This document shows, in pieces, positions 43,455 to 52,459 of a stretch of DNA of 57,711 bases. Under the pieces are notes generated by a model that did no database searches, was not told the DNA's origin, and saw only the letters and a list, made by a program, of their open reading frames with translations. The number at the start of each line of letters is the position of its first letter. Within the stretch, counting starts at the first letter, position 1. The position numbers and the translations under genes were made by a program. This DNA comes from Gemmatimonadaceae bacterium (GTDB lineage: Bacteria > Gemmatimonadota > Gemmatimonadetes > Gemmatimonadales > Gemmatimonadaceae): contig DASQFN010000080.1 of NCBI GenBank assembly GCA_035633115.1, positions 1 through 57,711 of the forward strand, read 5' to 3'.

Positions 43455-45242
43455 TCAGTATCCGACTGCTGCTCCCGCTGACCGCGGATCGTCCATGCCG
43501 ACGTAGCCGCCGCGCACGCGCATGATCGCCGTCACCTTCGCCTCCGCGATTCCCTGCCTGGCGAGGGCGTATCCCATCTGGCCCAGCTTTTCCATCGTCG
43601 CGGGGTCGAGCCCGTCCGGCTCGTACTTCAGCGTATCGGGAAGCGCCTGATGATGAATCCTCGGCGCTCTCAAGGCATCGGACAGCGTCATTCGGTTGTC
43701 GATGACATTCAGAATCACCTGCGCGGTGCTGGTGATGATCCGCGGACCTCCGCGCGCGCCGAGCACGAGAAGTACATCTCCGCGTGGGTCGAGGACGATC
43801 GTCGGCGACATCGCGCTCAGCATGCGCTTGCCAGGCGCGATCGCGTTGTTCTCCCCCTGCACCAAACCGAACTGGTTGGGTTTGCCGGGCTGGGACGTGA
43901 AGTCATCCATCACGTTGTTCATGAAAAACCCGGCGCCACGAATCAGCACTCCTGAGCCGTAAGTGCTGTTGATCGTTGTAGTCGTAGCAACTGCGTTCCC
44001 ATGAGCATCGACAACAGAATAATGCGTTGTCTCCGTGCCCTCGCCCGCATGCATGGGCAGCGTGGCGGTGGGAGTGTGCCGGTCGGGCGAGATCGTCTTG
44101 TGCAGCTCGAGCGCGTATTCCTTGCTCGTCAGCTGTGCGATTGGGACCGTTGCAAACGCCGGGTCCCCGAGCTTTGCGTTTCGGTCGATGAACGCTCGCT
44201 GAAACGCCGAGGCAACCAGATGGAAGTACCGCGCTGTTCCGAACTGGGACAGCGAGGCGAAGGGCTCGAGGATGTTCAGGGACTCGCTGAGTGTAACCCC
44301 GCCTGAGGATGAGGGCGGCATCGATATCAGCGTGTATCCCCGATACGTCGTCCGGAGCGGCTCACGCCAGACGGGCTGGTACTGTTCCAGGTCCCGGACG
44401 GTGATGATGCCGCAGGCGCGAGATGCGCGGTGCCGTCCAGCAAGAGCAGGTGGACAGTCCCGCTGCAATTCGCTCGCGATCAGTTGCGCCACCCGTCCGC
44501 GGTAGAATCCCGCCGCGCCCTCGCGTGCAATGATCCGCAGAGTCCCGGCCAGATCGCGCTGAACGAGTCGTGCTCCAACCGCCGGCGGCATTCCCCCTGG
44601 GGAAAAAAGCTCATTGCCGGCAAACTGCCGAATCAGCGTTTGCTTGTTTGCGACCGATGCAGCCAGAGCGCTGTCGACGACGATGCCGTCCGCCGCCATG
44701 CGGATTGCGGGTGCCATCACTTTGTCGAGCGACATCGTACCATATCGTGCGAGCGCGGCGGTGAGCCCGGCGACCGAGCCCGGCACGCCCGACGCCGCCC
44801 GTCCGACGACGCCCGCTCTCGTCAACGTGCCAGTGGAATCCATGTACATGTCGCGCGATGCGGCTGCCGGTGCGACCTCGCGATAATCGATGGCCGCCGT
44901 TCTTCCGTCGGCCAGCCGGATCACCATGTAACCGCCTCCTCCGATGTTACCCGCCTCCGGGAGTGATACGGTCAGCGCGAAACCGACTGCAACGGCAGCA
45001 TCAACTGCGTTTCCGCCAGCGCGCAGAATTTCAACCCCTGCCTCACTGGCGAGACGGCTGTTGCTCGCCACCATCGCGTGCTCGGCGAATGTCGCGTCCT
45101 GACCGGGAGGATAACGCCACGCGGCCGGAAAAACGGCGGCAACGCGAGGAGGAACAGTATCGGGTGCATCGTTCGCCGTTTGAACGGCGGGAGCGCACGC
45201 GCCTGCTACAAGTGCCAGGAAGAGAGGGCGAGCACAGTTCAC
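43455..45242 (-). CDS. ggt: Gamma-glutamyltransferase, predicted lipoprotein
   Basis: The 595-residue product cleaves gamma-glutamyl bonds of glutathione and related peptides outside the cytoplasm. Features are a lipobox (LALVAGAC), the EILRAGGNAVDAAVAVGF segment, the autocleavage site with nucleophile Thr in GTETTHYSVVDAHGNAVATTTTINSTYGS, and MLSAMSPTIVLD and GARGGPRIITS later. I chose GTG 45242, preceded by GGAGAAG; a TTG four codons upstream is possible. The repeat block behind its start may hold or disrupt the promoter. Confidence 0.93.
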   Translation of the reverse strand: MNCARPLFLALVAGACAPAVQTANDAPDTVPPRVAAVFPAAWRYPPGQDATFAEHAMVASNSRLASEAGVEILRAGGNAVDAAVAVGFALTVSLPEAGNIGGGGYMVIRLADGRTAAIDYREVAPAAASRDMYMDSTGTLTRAGVVGRAASGVPGSVAGLTAALARYGTMSLDKVMAPAIRMAADGIVVDSALAASVANKQTLIRQFAGNELFSPGGMPPAVGARLVQRDLAGTLRIIAREGAAGFYRGRVAQLIASELQRDCPPALAGRHRASRACGIITVRDLEQYQPVWREPLRTTYRGYTLISMPPSSSGGVTLSESLNILEPFASLSQFGTARYFHLVASAFQRAFIDRNAKLGDPAFATVPIAQLTSKEYALELHKTISPDRHTPTATLPMHAGEGTETTHYSVVDAHGNAVATTTTINSTYGSGVLIRGAGFFMNNVMDDFTSQPGKPNQFGLVQGENNAIAPGKRMLSAMSPTIVLDPRGDVLLVLGARGGPRIITSTAQVILNVIDNRMTLSDALRAPRIHHQALPDTLKYEPDGLDPATMEKLGQMGYALARQGIAEAKVTAIMRVRGGYVGMDDPRSAGAAVGY

Positions 45243-45317
45243 GAGCTTCTCCAATTCGATTTCCGACTAACCAACTCTGACTGCGAACAAAATGTAGGCA
45301 ATTTTCTGATCCGGAGC

Positions 45318-45441
45318 CCGCAGTGCCGTGTCGCAGTGCGCAGTTTAGTCCGCAGTTCGCAGTTTAGTCCGCAGTTCGTAGTGTGGTACCGCAGTCCGCA
45401 GTGTAGTACCGCAGTCCGCAGCGCAGTACCGCAATCCGCAG
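45318..45441. repeat. Intergenic degenerate repeat, family B, largest copy (reverse orientation)
   Basis: About 124 bases of CCGCAGT, GTAGTACCGCAGT and TTTAGTCCGCAGTTCG units. Read on the minus strand they match the blocks at 7581 and 17676, including an exact 20-base block shared with 7631-7650. The block lies between the start of ggt and the end of the outer-membrane-type gene, both on the minus strand. Many spurious open frames arise here because the repeats lack stops. Confidence 0.85.
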
Positions 45442-45445
45442 CCCT

Positions 45446-46102
45446 CTACCGTCGACGCCCGCGAGTCCCGAATCCCATCCTGAAATTGAGCCGCGTACTG
45501 CGCTGTGTGAGCGTGTTGCTCTGACTGTTGGACAGGCCGGTACGCTCGTGAAGCACAAGCCCGTAGTCCTGAACTATGTTCACCTGCATCGTCGGATTGA
45601 ACGTGTAGCCGAAGCCGTACCCGAACGTGAAGAACGGATCGATGTTTGTCCCCGTTGGCTCCAGTTCGGCATTGTCCGAGTCCCCCCGCAGGTTGCTGTA
45701 CATCGTGGCCCCCGCCGAGACCTCCAGAACCTGGTGCAGACCCTGTGATCCTCCGGCATGAAATGACGCACCGAGCGATGTGAGATCCAGATGCGCGTCG
45801 CAGCGATTGCAGCTCGGGCCGGAGTAGACAAAAGGAACGTCGACATAAGTCAGCACAGCGCCGAGCGAGAACTGATTTTGTAATGCCTTCTCGAGCGCCG
45901 CGCGATACTGCCACGTCGTTCCTTCTCCAAAATCCCACGTGCTGTTGCTGGCTCCGTCGCTGATTCCGTTCGCGCCGTACAGCCCGATGCCCACGCTTCC
46001 CCACATCGATGGCTGGGTGACAATCGGCGCGCGCCGACGGACCTGCGCATCCGCCGGCTGTGCGGCAGCGACAAGGAGAGCGATCAGAATGTATTTGTTC
46101 AC
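45446..46102 (-). CDS. Small outer-membrane beta-barrel-type protein, hypothetical
   Basis: The 218-residue product starts at GTG 46102 (GGAG five bases upstream). It has a signal peptide (KYILIALLVAAAQPADAQ, cleaved after AQ). The mature part alternates hydrophobic and polar residues with many aromatic and Gly residues (SVGIGLYGANG, TFGYGFGYTFNPTMQVNIVQDYGLVLHER) and ends in Phe/Arg-rich strands. This suggests an eight-stranded barrel. No function can be given. Confidence 0.7.
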   Translation of the reverse strand: MNKYILIALLVAAAQPADAQVRRRAPIVTQPSMWGSVGIGLYGANGISDGASNSTWDFGEGTTWQYRAALEKALQNQFSLGAVLTYVDVPFVYSGPSCNRCDAHLDLTSLGASFHAGGSQGLHQVLEVSAGATMYSNLRGDSDNAELEPTGTNIDPFFTFGYGFGYTFNPTMQVNIVQDYGLVLHERTGLSNSQSNTLTQRSTRLNFRMGFGTRGRRR

Positions 46103-46180
46103 ATGTACTCCGAGTTCTTGCGGCTCGCTCGAAGCGGCCGGTAAGTTAGGTTGTGATTCACCCCGCAAGACCGGACCGGG

Positions 46181-47095
46181 ATGACTGATCCAAGGGTCAC
46201 CGAGCGTCGCAATCCGCGGACCGCTTCGATCGATCTCGCCACTCCACTGGAGATCGTGGATGTCATAAACGCGGAAGACCGCATGGTTCCCGACGCCGTA
46301 AACACGCAGCGTGAGCAGATAGCCGCTGCAATTACGCTCGCGGAAGACGCATTCAGAAAAGGTGGACGGCTCTTCTACATCGGCGCCGGAACATCCGGTC
46401 GCCTTGGCGTGCTCGATGCGAGTGAATGTCCACCAACTTTCGGAACGGATCCGGAAATGGTCCAGGGAATTATCGCCGGCGGCACTCCGGCGCTCACTCG
46501 CTCACAGGAAGGCGCCGAAGACGTGGCCGAAAATGGCGCAAAGGAGATGGATGATCACGGCGTCACGACGCACGATCTCGTGATCGGTATTGCTGCTTCA
46601 GGAACCACACCGTACGTCCACTCCGGAATCCGGCGCGCGCGCGAGCTCGGCGCGAAGACGGCGATTATCTCGTGCTCCCGACCGCCACTCGATGTTGTCG
46701 AAGATGTCGACGTAGCGATTCTTCCCATCGTTGGCCCCGAGGTCGTGACCGGCTCGACGCGAATGAAAGCGGGTACCGCGACGAAGCTCATTCTCAACAT
46801 GATCACCACCGGCGCGATGATCCGCCTCGGGAAGACCTACGGAAATCTGATGGTCGATCTGAAGGCGACGAACAACAAGCTGAAGGATCGAAGCGAGCGC
46901 ATCGTCGTCGAGGTCTGCGGTGTGTCCCGCGCTGAAGCACGAGAGCTGCTGGAGGCGGCGAACAAGAGCGTGAAGACAGCGATCGTAATGCAGAAACTGC
47001 GTGTATCTCGGGAAGAAGCCGAAGCCGCGCTGGCACGCGCCGGCGGCGTCATTCGGCGCGCGATACCCGATGCGCCTCCCCCGGTAACCGAATGA
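46181..47095 (+). CDS. murQ: N-acetylmuramic acid 6-phosphate etherase
   Basis: MurQ cleaves the lactyl ether of MurNAc-6-phosphate to give GlcNAc-6-phosphate in cell-wall recycling. The 304-residue product has the SIS-fold signature FYIGAGTSGRLGVLDASECPPTFG, an early catalytic-type glutamate region, ARELGAKTAIISCSR, TGSTRMKAGTATKLILNMITT, and YGNLMVDLKATN. Length is normal. It overlaps anmK by four bases, which forms the start of a recycling operon. Confidence 0.96.
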   Translation: MTDPRVTERRNPRTASIDLATPLEIVDVINAEDRMVPDAVNTQREQIAAAITLAEDAFRKGGRLFYIGAGTSGRLGVLDASECPPTFGTDPEMVQGIIAGGTPALTRSQEGAEDVAENGAKEMDDHGVTTHDLVIGIAASGTTPYVHSGIRRARELGAKTAIISCSRPPLDVVEDVDVAILPIVGPEVVTGSTRMKAGTATKLILNMITTGAMIRLGKTYGNLMVDLKATNNKLKDRSERIVVEVCGVSRAEARELLEAANKSVKTAIVMQKLRVSREEAEAALARAGGVIRRAIPDAPPPVTE

Positions 47096-48297
47096 CTCAG
47101 CCGAGAGCCGAGCAGGACAAGTCCGCAGAGCTCACAGAGCCCCGGACAAGGCGATCCGTTCAGCCCGAACGCGGAATGCTCATGGTCGGCCTCATGTCGG
47201 GAACATCGCTCGACGGAGTCGCCGCCGCAGTTGTGCGCTTCACCGATCGCGACGGAGGCGTTGACGCAGAGCTGGTCGGCTTCACACAGCATGCTTATTC
47301 AAGGGAACAGCATGATCGGCTCGCGCGTGCTCTGGTCGAGGGAACTCCGGCCGAGTATTGCCGGCTGGGCTTCGATCTTGGCGAGTGGCTCGCGAATGCG
47401 GCCGCCGCGGCCATCAGCGAAGCTGGTGTCGGGCGCAGCGAAGTCGCAGCAGTTGCATCGCACGGACAGTCCATCTGGCATGAGCCGGGACATTCAACCT
47501 GGCAGCTCGGAGAGGCGGCCGTGATTGCCGAAAGGCTCGGCGTTCCGGTTGTCAGCGACTTTCGCGTGAGGGATGTCGCTGCCGGTGGGCAGGGAGCGCC
47601 GCTGGTACCGATCGCCGACGCGATGATTTTTTCTTCGCCAACGATCTGGCGCGGGCTGCAGAACATCGGCGGAATTGGAAACGTGACAGTTGTTCCGCCG
47701 GGCGGTGAATTGAGCGGAGTCCGCGCGTTCGATACCGGACCAGGCGCTGGAGTGATCGACAAAACGACTCGCGCGCTCCGCTCCGACCTGCCATACGATA
47801 TAGACGGAAAGCTTGCCGCGGCGGGGACGCCGGTCACCGAAGTCGTTGACGAGCTGCTCACACACGCCTACTTCGCCGCGGAACCGCCAAAATCCACCGG
47901 CCCCGAGCTCTTCAGCCCGAGCTACGTCGCCGAGCTGATTCGCCTGTGCCGCGAGAAGCGCACCGGATGCACCGATGAAGACATCGTCGCGACTGCCGTC
48001 GACCTGACGGCGCGGAGCATCGCGGATTCCTATCGCCGCTTCATCGCCGAGCCGATCTCGGAGGTGGTGTTCTCGGGCGGCGGCGCCAGGAACCCGACTC
48101 TCGTGAAGCGAATCTCCGAAGCAATCTCCCCGCTCGAAGCCCGATTATTCGACGATGTCTTCTTCGACGGGGAAGCAAAGGAGGCCGTGGCCTTTGCATT
48201 GCTAGGCTATTTGCACCTGAAGGGCAGACCCGGCAACGTTCGGTCCGCCACCGGAGCAAGGGGGCCCCGGATACTGGGCAAGCTCACGCCACCTTAA
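47092..48297 (+). CDS. anmK: Anhydro-N-acetylmuramic acid kinase
   Basis: AnmK opens and phosphorylates 1,6-anhydro-MurNAc to MurNAc-6-phosphate, the substrate of MurQ. The 401-residue product has the ATP-binding GLMSGTSLDGVAAAVVRF, SHGQSIWHEP, NIGGIGNVTVVPPGG, FDTGPGAGVIDK and the late VVFSGGGARNP. ATG 47092 overlaps murQ. It adds 28 polar residues before the family start; ATG 47176 would be the normal-length alternative. Confidence 0.95.
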   Translation: MTQPRAEQDKSAELTEPRTRRSVQPERGMLMVGLMSGTSLDGVAAAVVRFTDRDGGVDAELVGFTQHAYSREQHDRLARALVEGTPAEYCRLGFDLGEWLANAAAAAISEAGVGRSEVAAVASHGQSIWHEPGHSTWQLGEAAVIAERLGVPVVSDFRVRDVAAGGQGAPLVPIADAMIFSSPTIWRGLQNIGGIGNVTVVPPGGELSGVRAFDTGPGAGVIDKTTRALRSDLPYDIDGKLAAAGTPVTEVVDELLTHAYFAAEPPKSTGPELFSPSYVAELIRLCREKRTGCTDEDIVATAVDLTARSIADSYRRFIAEPISEVVFSGGGARNPTLVKRISEAISPLEARLFDDVFFDGEAKEAVAFALLGYLHLKGRPGNVRSATGARGPRILGKLTPP

Positions 48298-48336
48298 GAC
48301 TGCGCGACGGCTAAACGCATTTACCGGAGCAGCCAA

Positions 48337-49710
48337 ATGAGTCCACAGCAATCACGTAACCCCCTCCAGGTCTTTGGCCGTCCCAAGATGGCCGTGCTGC
48401 TCTTCCTTGGATTCTCCTCCGGCCTTCCGCTCTACCTCACGAAAACAACGCTTCAGGCGTGGATGACCACCGCCGGAGTGAGTCTCACGGCGATTGGCGT
48501 GTTCAGCCTCCTCAATGCGCCCTATTCACTGAAGTTCGTGTGGGCGCCGGTCCTCGACCGGTACGTTCCGCCCTTCCTCGGGAGGCGGCGCGGATGGATG
48601 CTCATCACGCAGGTCCTTCTGCTGAGCGCTATCGCCTTCATGTCCTTTCACGATCCGAAGGTCGGGTTGATGGCCCTCGGAATCAACGCCCTTGTCATCG
48701 CATTTCTCAGCGCGTCGCAGGACATCACCATCGATGCCTACCGAACGGACATTCTCACGAAGGACGAGCTTGGGCCCGGCACATCGGTCTACGTGCTCGG
48801 CTACCGAATCGCACTCATTCTGACAGGGTGGCTGGCGTTCGTGCTCGCCGATCGGCTGTCGTGGCCGACAACCTACGTCATCATGTCGACGCTGATGATC
48901 GTCGGCATCATCACGACCTTCCGCGCTCCGGAGCCGGTCCTCAAGGATCCGCGTCCGGCCAGCCTGACCGAGGCTGTGGTCCTTCCGTTCAAGGAGTTCT
49001 TCCAGCGCTCCGGTTTTGTGGCAGGTCTCGTCGCACTGCTGTTCATCGTTTTCTACAAGCTGCCGGACAGTTTGACGGACAACATGAAGACTTCGTTCCT
49101 GCTCCAGGCTGGCTTCTCGCAGACGGAAATCGGGACGGTGCTCGGATTCGCCGGAATCATTGCGACCATCACGGGCGGCCTGCTCGCGGGTGCCGTCATC
49201 GTGCGACTCGGGGTGAACAAGTCGCTGTGGGTGTTCGCGGTCTTTCAGGCTCTGAGCAATGTCGCCTATTACATCCTCGCGCTCGCTGGGAAAAGCTATG
49301 CCTTGATGGTCATGGCGGTGGTCACCGAGAACTTCGGGCTCGGCTTGGTGAGCGCGGGACTGCTCGCGTTCATGATGAGCGTGTGCAACCGACGGTTTTC
49401 TGCGACGCAGTTCGCGTTGTTATCGAGCCTGATGGCGGCGAGTCGCGACATTCTCGTCGCACCGGCGGGCAGAATCGCTGAGCTGACGGGGTGGCCCGGG
49501 TTCTTCCTCTTCACGGTGGCTTCGGCAGCACCCGCTCTGTTGCTGCTGCCGATAGTGGCGCCGTGGGGGCGAGATATGCCCCGATTTGCCGCGGAGCGCG
49601 AAGGTGATTCTGCGGATGAGTCCGATCCAGACGAGGTCGCCAGCCTGGAGGCGAACGCTACGGATCAGTCGGACGGCGTGGGCCCCGGGGGTCAGCCGCG
49701 AAAACGTTAA
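48337..49710 (+). CDS. ampG: AmpG-like muropeptide permease (MFS)
   Basis: The 457-residue product is a major-facilitator protein with about 12 membrane segments. The N-terminal FLGFSSGLPLYLTKTTLQAWMTTAGVSLTAIGVFSLLNAPYSLKFVWAPVLDR segment, and the following LGRRRGWML loop, are typical of AmpG. AmpG imports anhydro-muropeptides into the cytoplasm. It lies 39 bases after anmK, and this placement with murQ and anmK strengthens the call. A polar Glu/Asp tail of about 35 residues follows the last segment. Confidence 0.92.
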   Translation: MSPQQSRNPLQVFGRPKMAVLLFLGFSSGLPLYLTKTTLQAWMTTAGVSLTAIGVFSLLNAPYSLKFVWAPVLDRYVPPFLGRRRGWMLITQVLLLSAIAFMSFHDPKVGLMALGINALVIAFLSASQDITIDAYRTDILTKDELGPGTSVYVLGYRIALILTGWLAFVLADRLSWPTTYVIMSTLMIVGIITTFRAPEPVLKDPRPASLTEAVVLPFKEFFQRSGFVAGLVALLFIVFYKLPDSLTDNMKTSFLLQAGFSQTEIGTVLGFAGIIATITGGLLAGAVIVRLGVNKSLWVFAVFQALSNVAYYILALAGKSYALMVMAVVTENFGLGLVSAGLLAFMMSVCNRRFSATQFALLSSLMAASRDILVAPAGRIAELTGWPGFFLFTVASAAPALLLLPIVAPWGRDMPRFAAEREGDSADESDPDEVASLEANATDQSDGVGPGGQPRKR

Positions 49711-49723
49711 ACCGCATCCGGGC

Positions 49724-49746
49724 CGGGCCGCCTCTGGTGCGGCCCG
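49724..49746. terminator. GC-rich hairpin between ampG and the convergent PP2C gene
   Basis: CGGGCCGC (49724-49731) pairs perfectly with GCGGCCCG (49739-49746) across a seven-base loop. There is no T-run on either side, so it may act as a weak bidirectional terminator or mRNA end-stabiliser. It sits in the 46-base gap of a convergent pair. Confidence 0.5.
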
Positions 49747-49756
49747 ACGCAGCCGC

Positions 49757-50635
49757 TCAGGCGGCCGGCTTCTCGGGAGGGTCTGGCTTATCAGTCGTGA
49801 ACCGCGCCGCGACGACAGTGACGTTGTCCGGTGCGCCGGTTTCGAGGGCTCTTTGGACGAGGAGCGTGCAGAGGCTGTCGAGACTCTCGTTGTCGGTTGC
49901 CATCTTCGCGATCTCGCTCGACGTGAGCTGGTTCGAAAGCCCATCGCTGCAGAGAACCACCACATCTCCATCCTGCATGCGGTCTCGCGTCAGCTCGGGT
50001 ACGACGGCTTCCTCCGGCCCGAGCGCCTGGAGAATGATGTTGCGGTGCTCGCTCTTCTCGGCTTGTTCCTGCGACATCTTGCCGGCATCGACCATTCGCT
50101 GAACGAGCGACTGATCCTTCGTCATCTGCTTGGCCGATCCGTCTCTCACGATGTACGCCCGGCTGTCACCAACCTGGGCGAAGTAGATCATCCCGTTGAC
50201 AGTCAGGGCGAGCGTCGCCGTCGTGCCCATTCCGTGGTGCGACCGGTCCTGAACGGCATGAGCATGAATGGCGCGATTCGCCGAAAAGAGCGCCTGCTGC
50301 AGGGCATCCGCGACGATGACAGTCCCGCGAAGCCCGCCGCGATGCCATCGGTCGCGAAGGTATTCGTATGCGATCGTCGTCGCCATCGAGCTCGCGATCT
50401 CCCCAGACGCAGCTCCTCCAACCCCATCCGCGACCATCAGAACGGCGGGAACGGCGTCCACCTTGAGAATCGGTGAGTCGTTTTCGCTCACGCTCTTGCC
50501 GGAGACGAGGTCACCGAAAAGGAATGAATCCTCATTGTGCTCCCGGATTAGTCCAACGTCGGTTCGGCCCGACACTTCGAGCGTTCCATCGGGAAGCGCG
50601 GGAAATTCCGCGGTAAACGGCTCGACTGCCTTCAT
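49757..50635 (-). CDS. PP2C-type Ser/Thr phosphatase
   Basis: The 292-residue product is a metal-dependent phosphatase of the Stp/PrpC group. Motifs are SGRTDVGLIREHNEDS (first metal-binding region), VADGVGGAASGEIAS, MGTTATLAL, AQVGDSRAYIV, VLCSDGLSNQLTSSE and GAPDNVTVVAARF. It is soluble, with an acidic/proline-rich end. It could reverse the zinc-ribbon kinase at 31739, although the two are 17 kb apart. Start ATG at 50635. Confidence 0.94.
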   Translation of the reverse strand: MKAVEPFTAEFPALPDGTLEVSGRTDVGLIREHNEDSFLFGDLVSGKSVSENDSPILKVDAVPAVLMVADGVGGAASGEIASSMATTIAYEYLRDRWHRGGLRGTVIVADALQQALFSANRAIHAHAVQDRSHHGMGTTATLALTVNGMIYFAQVGDSRAYIVRDGSAKQMTKDQSLVQRMVDAGKMSQEQAEKSEHRNIILQALGPEEAVVPELTRDRMQDGDVVVLCSDGLSNQLTSSEIAKMATDNESLDSLCTLLVQRALETGAPDNVTVVAARFTTDKPDPPEKPAA

Positions 50636-50833
50636 GCGATAAAACGCACGCCTGACCCGGGGGCAGGGGCGTCACAGGATGTTGTGGGGGTCGCAAGGGC
50701 GGGGCACGGCATCCGCGAGAATATAGGTTAGACGACGCGGGCGCGCCTAGATACAAAAAAACGACAAATGTCCACCGAACAGCTCTGGTACCGACCATGC
50801 AATCAGGTTATGACGAGACGGCAGAGGCTTGTG
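50636..50833. other. Divergent intergenic region
   Basis: About 198 bases between the divergent PP2C and amidase genes. It has a G-rich stretch (50656-50705), then ATATAGGTTAG, and a short A-run near 50754-50760. Promoters for both genes should lie here, but I see no strong -35/-10 pair. In-frame ATGs at 50768 and 50810 precede the chosen amidase start. Confidence 0.4.
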
Positions 50834-52459
50834 ATGACTACCAGTAGATCGTTCCGCGTGATTTTCGCCGCTGCGGTTTCGGCCGGCGTCGCGGCGTGTT
50901 CGCCCCGGACTCCGGCGGTGGCGACCCCAACGCCCGTGCCAACAGCGCCGGTGGTCACCACACCGGCTCCTCTCCCGCCGGCGAACGCGGCTCTGCCGCC
51001 CGTACCGCGCGCGTCGGGGCCGCTGGAAATCAAGGTGGTCTATCCCACTGCGGGTCAGCTCATACAGTCGAAGGACTCGAACTTCATATTTGGATCGGTG
51101 GGGAATGGCGACGCCGCGTTGACTATCAATGGCGTCCTGACGCCCGTTTGGCCGAACGGGGCGTTCATGGGATGGTTGGCCAACCCTCCAGCGAGCGCTC
51201 CTCAGTATGAGCTCGTCGCGGCGACGCCGACGGACACGGCCAGGCTCACGCATCCCATCAAGGTTCTGCCACCCGCTTCTCCCGCTCCCGTGCCGCCCCC
51301 TACGGCCGATACTGTAGATGCCGCGCAGCGAATCACGCCGGGACAATACGCTACGCTGATTGGCCAGGCGACAGTCGCAAACGATACCGACCGCGTCGTC
51401 ACCGGATATGCCCCGGTCGACAATCTCGATAGGTGGTTCCTGCTCCCGGGGACAGCGGTGCGGGTGGACTCCGTCAAAGGGAATTACGCTTTCGTCCACC
51501 TCGATAGTCAGCGAGTTGTGCGGATCGAGAAGCCCGAGATCAACCTGACAACCCCTGTCCCCACCCCTCCGTCACTCACAGCGCAGCCATTTACTGTAAC
51601 CCCCGCGCAGGAATGGGTCGACGTTGCCATCCCCGTAAGCGGAACGCCGCCGTATCTCATTGACGTAGGCAACAATTCACTGACGGTGACGTTCTATGGT
51701 ACAGCGGGCACGACTCAGCCGGCGGTAAATCTTGCGGCGTCGAGCTATGTGAGCTCGGTTGCTTCGGCTGTAGCAAAGCCCGAGATGCGTTATACGGTTT
51801 CAATGCGCGGGCCAGTATTCGGCTTTCAGCGCTTGTGGCAGAATGGCGTGTTTACGCTTCGTGTTCGCCGTCCTCCTCCAGTCGATTCCACTGCTCCGTT
51901 GCGAGGCCTCACGATCGCGGTCGATCCGGGGCATCCGCCGGCGGGCTCGAGAGGACCGACCGGGTTCTGGGAGCCCGAAGCGACTCTGCCAATCGGGTTC
52001 AAGGTTCGTGATCTCCTGCAGGCGCGTGGCGTGAACGTGCTGATGACGCGAACGACGCCGGAAGCGGTGGATCTGAATCTTCGGCCAACGATGGCCCGGC
52101 GGGCGAATGCGCACGCACTCGTATCGATTCATCTCAACGCGGTTCCGGACGGGATGAATCCCTTCGTTGCGCAGGGGACGACGACTTACCATTTCTGGAA
52201 GCACTCGGAGCCTTTGGCAAGCGCGATGCACCAGGCGCTCCTCCAGCAGCTCGGCTTGCCCGACAAGGCGGTTAAGCGTGCTAATTTCGCTCTCGTGCGA
52301 GCGACGTGGATGCCGGCGGTCCTTGCCGAGGGCGCGTTCATGATCATGCCCGACCAGGAAGCGGCGATACGTGCGCCCGAGTACCAGGAGCGGTACGCGC
52401 GGGCGATCGTCGAAGGATTGGAGCGTTACTTCCGATCGCTGGGTCAGGCGTCTCGTTGA
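50834..52459 (+). CDS. N-acetylmuramoyl-L-alanine amidase (Amidase_3), predicted lipoprotein
   Basis: The enzyme cleaves the MurNAc-L-Ala bond of peptidoglycan. The 541-residue product has a signal peptide ending in a lipobox (SAGVAAC), a Pro/Thr/Ala-rich spacer, and a beta-rich middle with possible SH3-like and PEGA-like parts (about 60-350). The C-terminal Amidase_3 domain has zinc ligands in VDPGH (H367), WEPEATL, SIHLNA and the catalytic glutamate in LAEGAFMIM. ATG 50834 follows AGAGG. Its stop overlaps the next gene start. Confidence 0.9.
   Translation: MTTSRSFRVIFAAAVSAGVAACSPRTPAVATPTPVPTAPVVTTPAPLPPANAALPPVPRASGPLEIKVVYPTAGQLIQSKDSNFIFGSVGNGDAALTINGVLTPVWPNGAFMGWLANPPASAPQYELVAATPTDTARLTHPIKVLPPASPAPVPPPTADTVDAAQRITPGQYATLIGQATVANDTDRVVTGYAPVDNLDRWFLLPGTAVRVDSVKGNYAFVHLDSQRVVRIEKPEINLTTPVPTPPSLTAQPFTVTPAQEWVDVAIPVSGTPPYLIDVGNNSLTVTFYGTAGTTQPAVNLAASSYVSSVASAVAKPEMRYTVSMRGPVFGFQRLWQNGVFTLRVRRPPPVDSTAPLRGLTIAVDPGHPPAGSRGPTGFWEPEATLPIGFKVRDLLQARGVNVLMTRTTPEAVDLNLRPTMARRANAHALVSIHLNAVPDGMNPFVAQGTTTYHFWKHSEPLASAMHQALLQQLGLPDKAVKRANFALVRATWMPAVLAEGAFMIMPDQEAAIRAPEYQERYARAIVEGLERYFRSLGQASR

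Noticed and set aside
45318-45441. CRISPR-like array
   Set aside because: The units are short (7-15 bases), degenerate and without unique spacers of constant length, and no cas genes are nearby.
45345-46004. 219-codon minus-strand frame spanning the repeat block
   Set aside because: Its C-terminal part is translated family B repeat. The overlapping frame 45446-46102 has a signal peptide and barrel-like pattern, and is the better gene.
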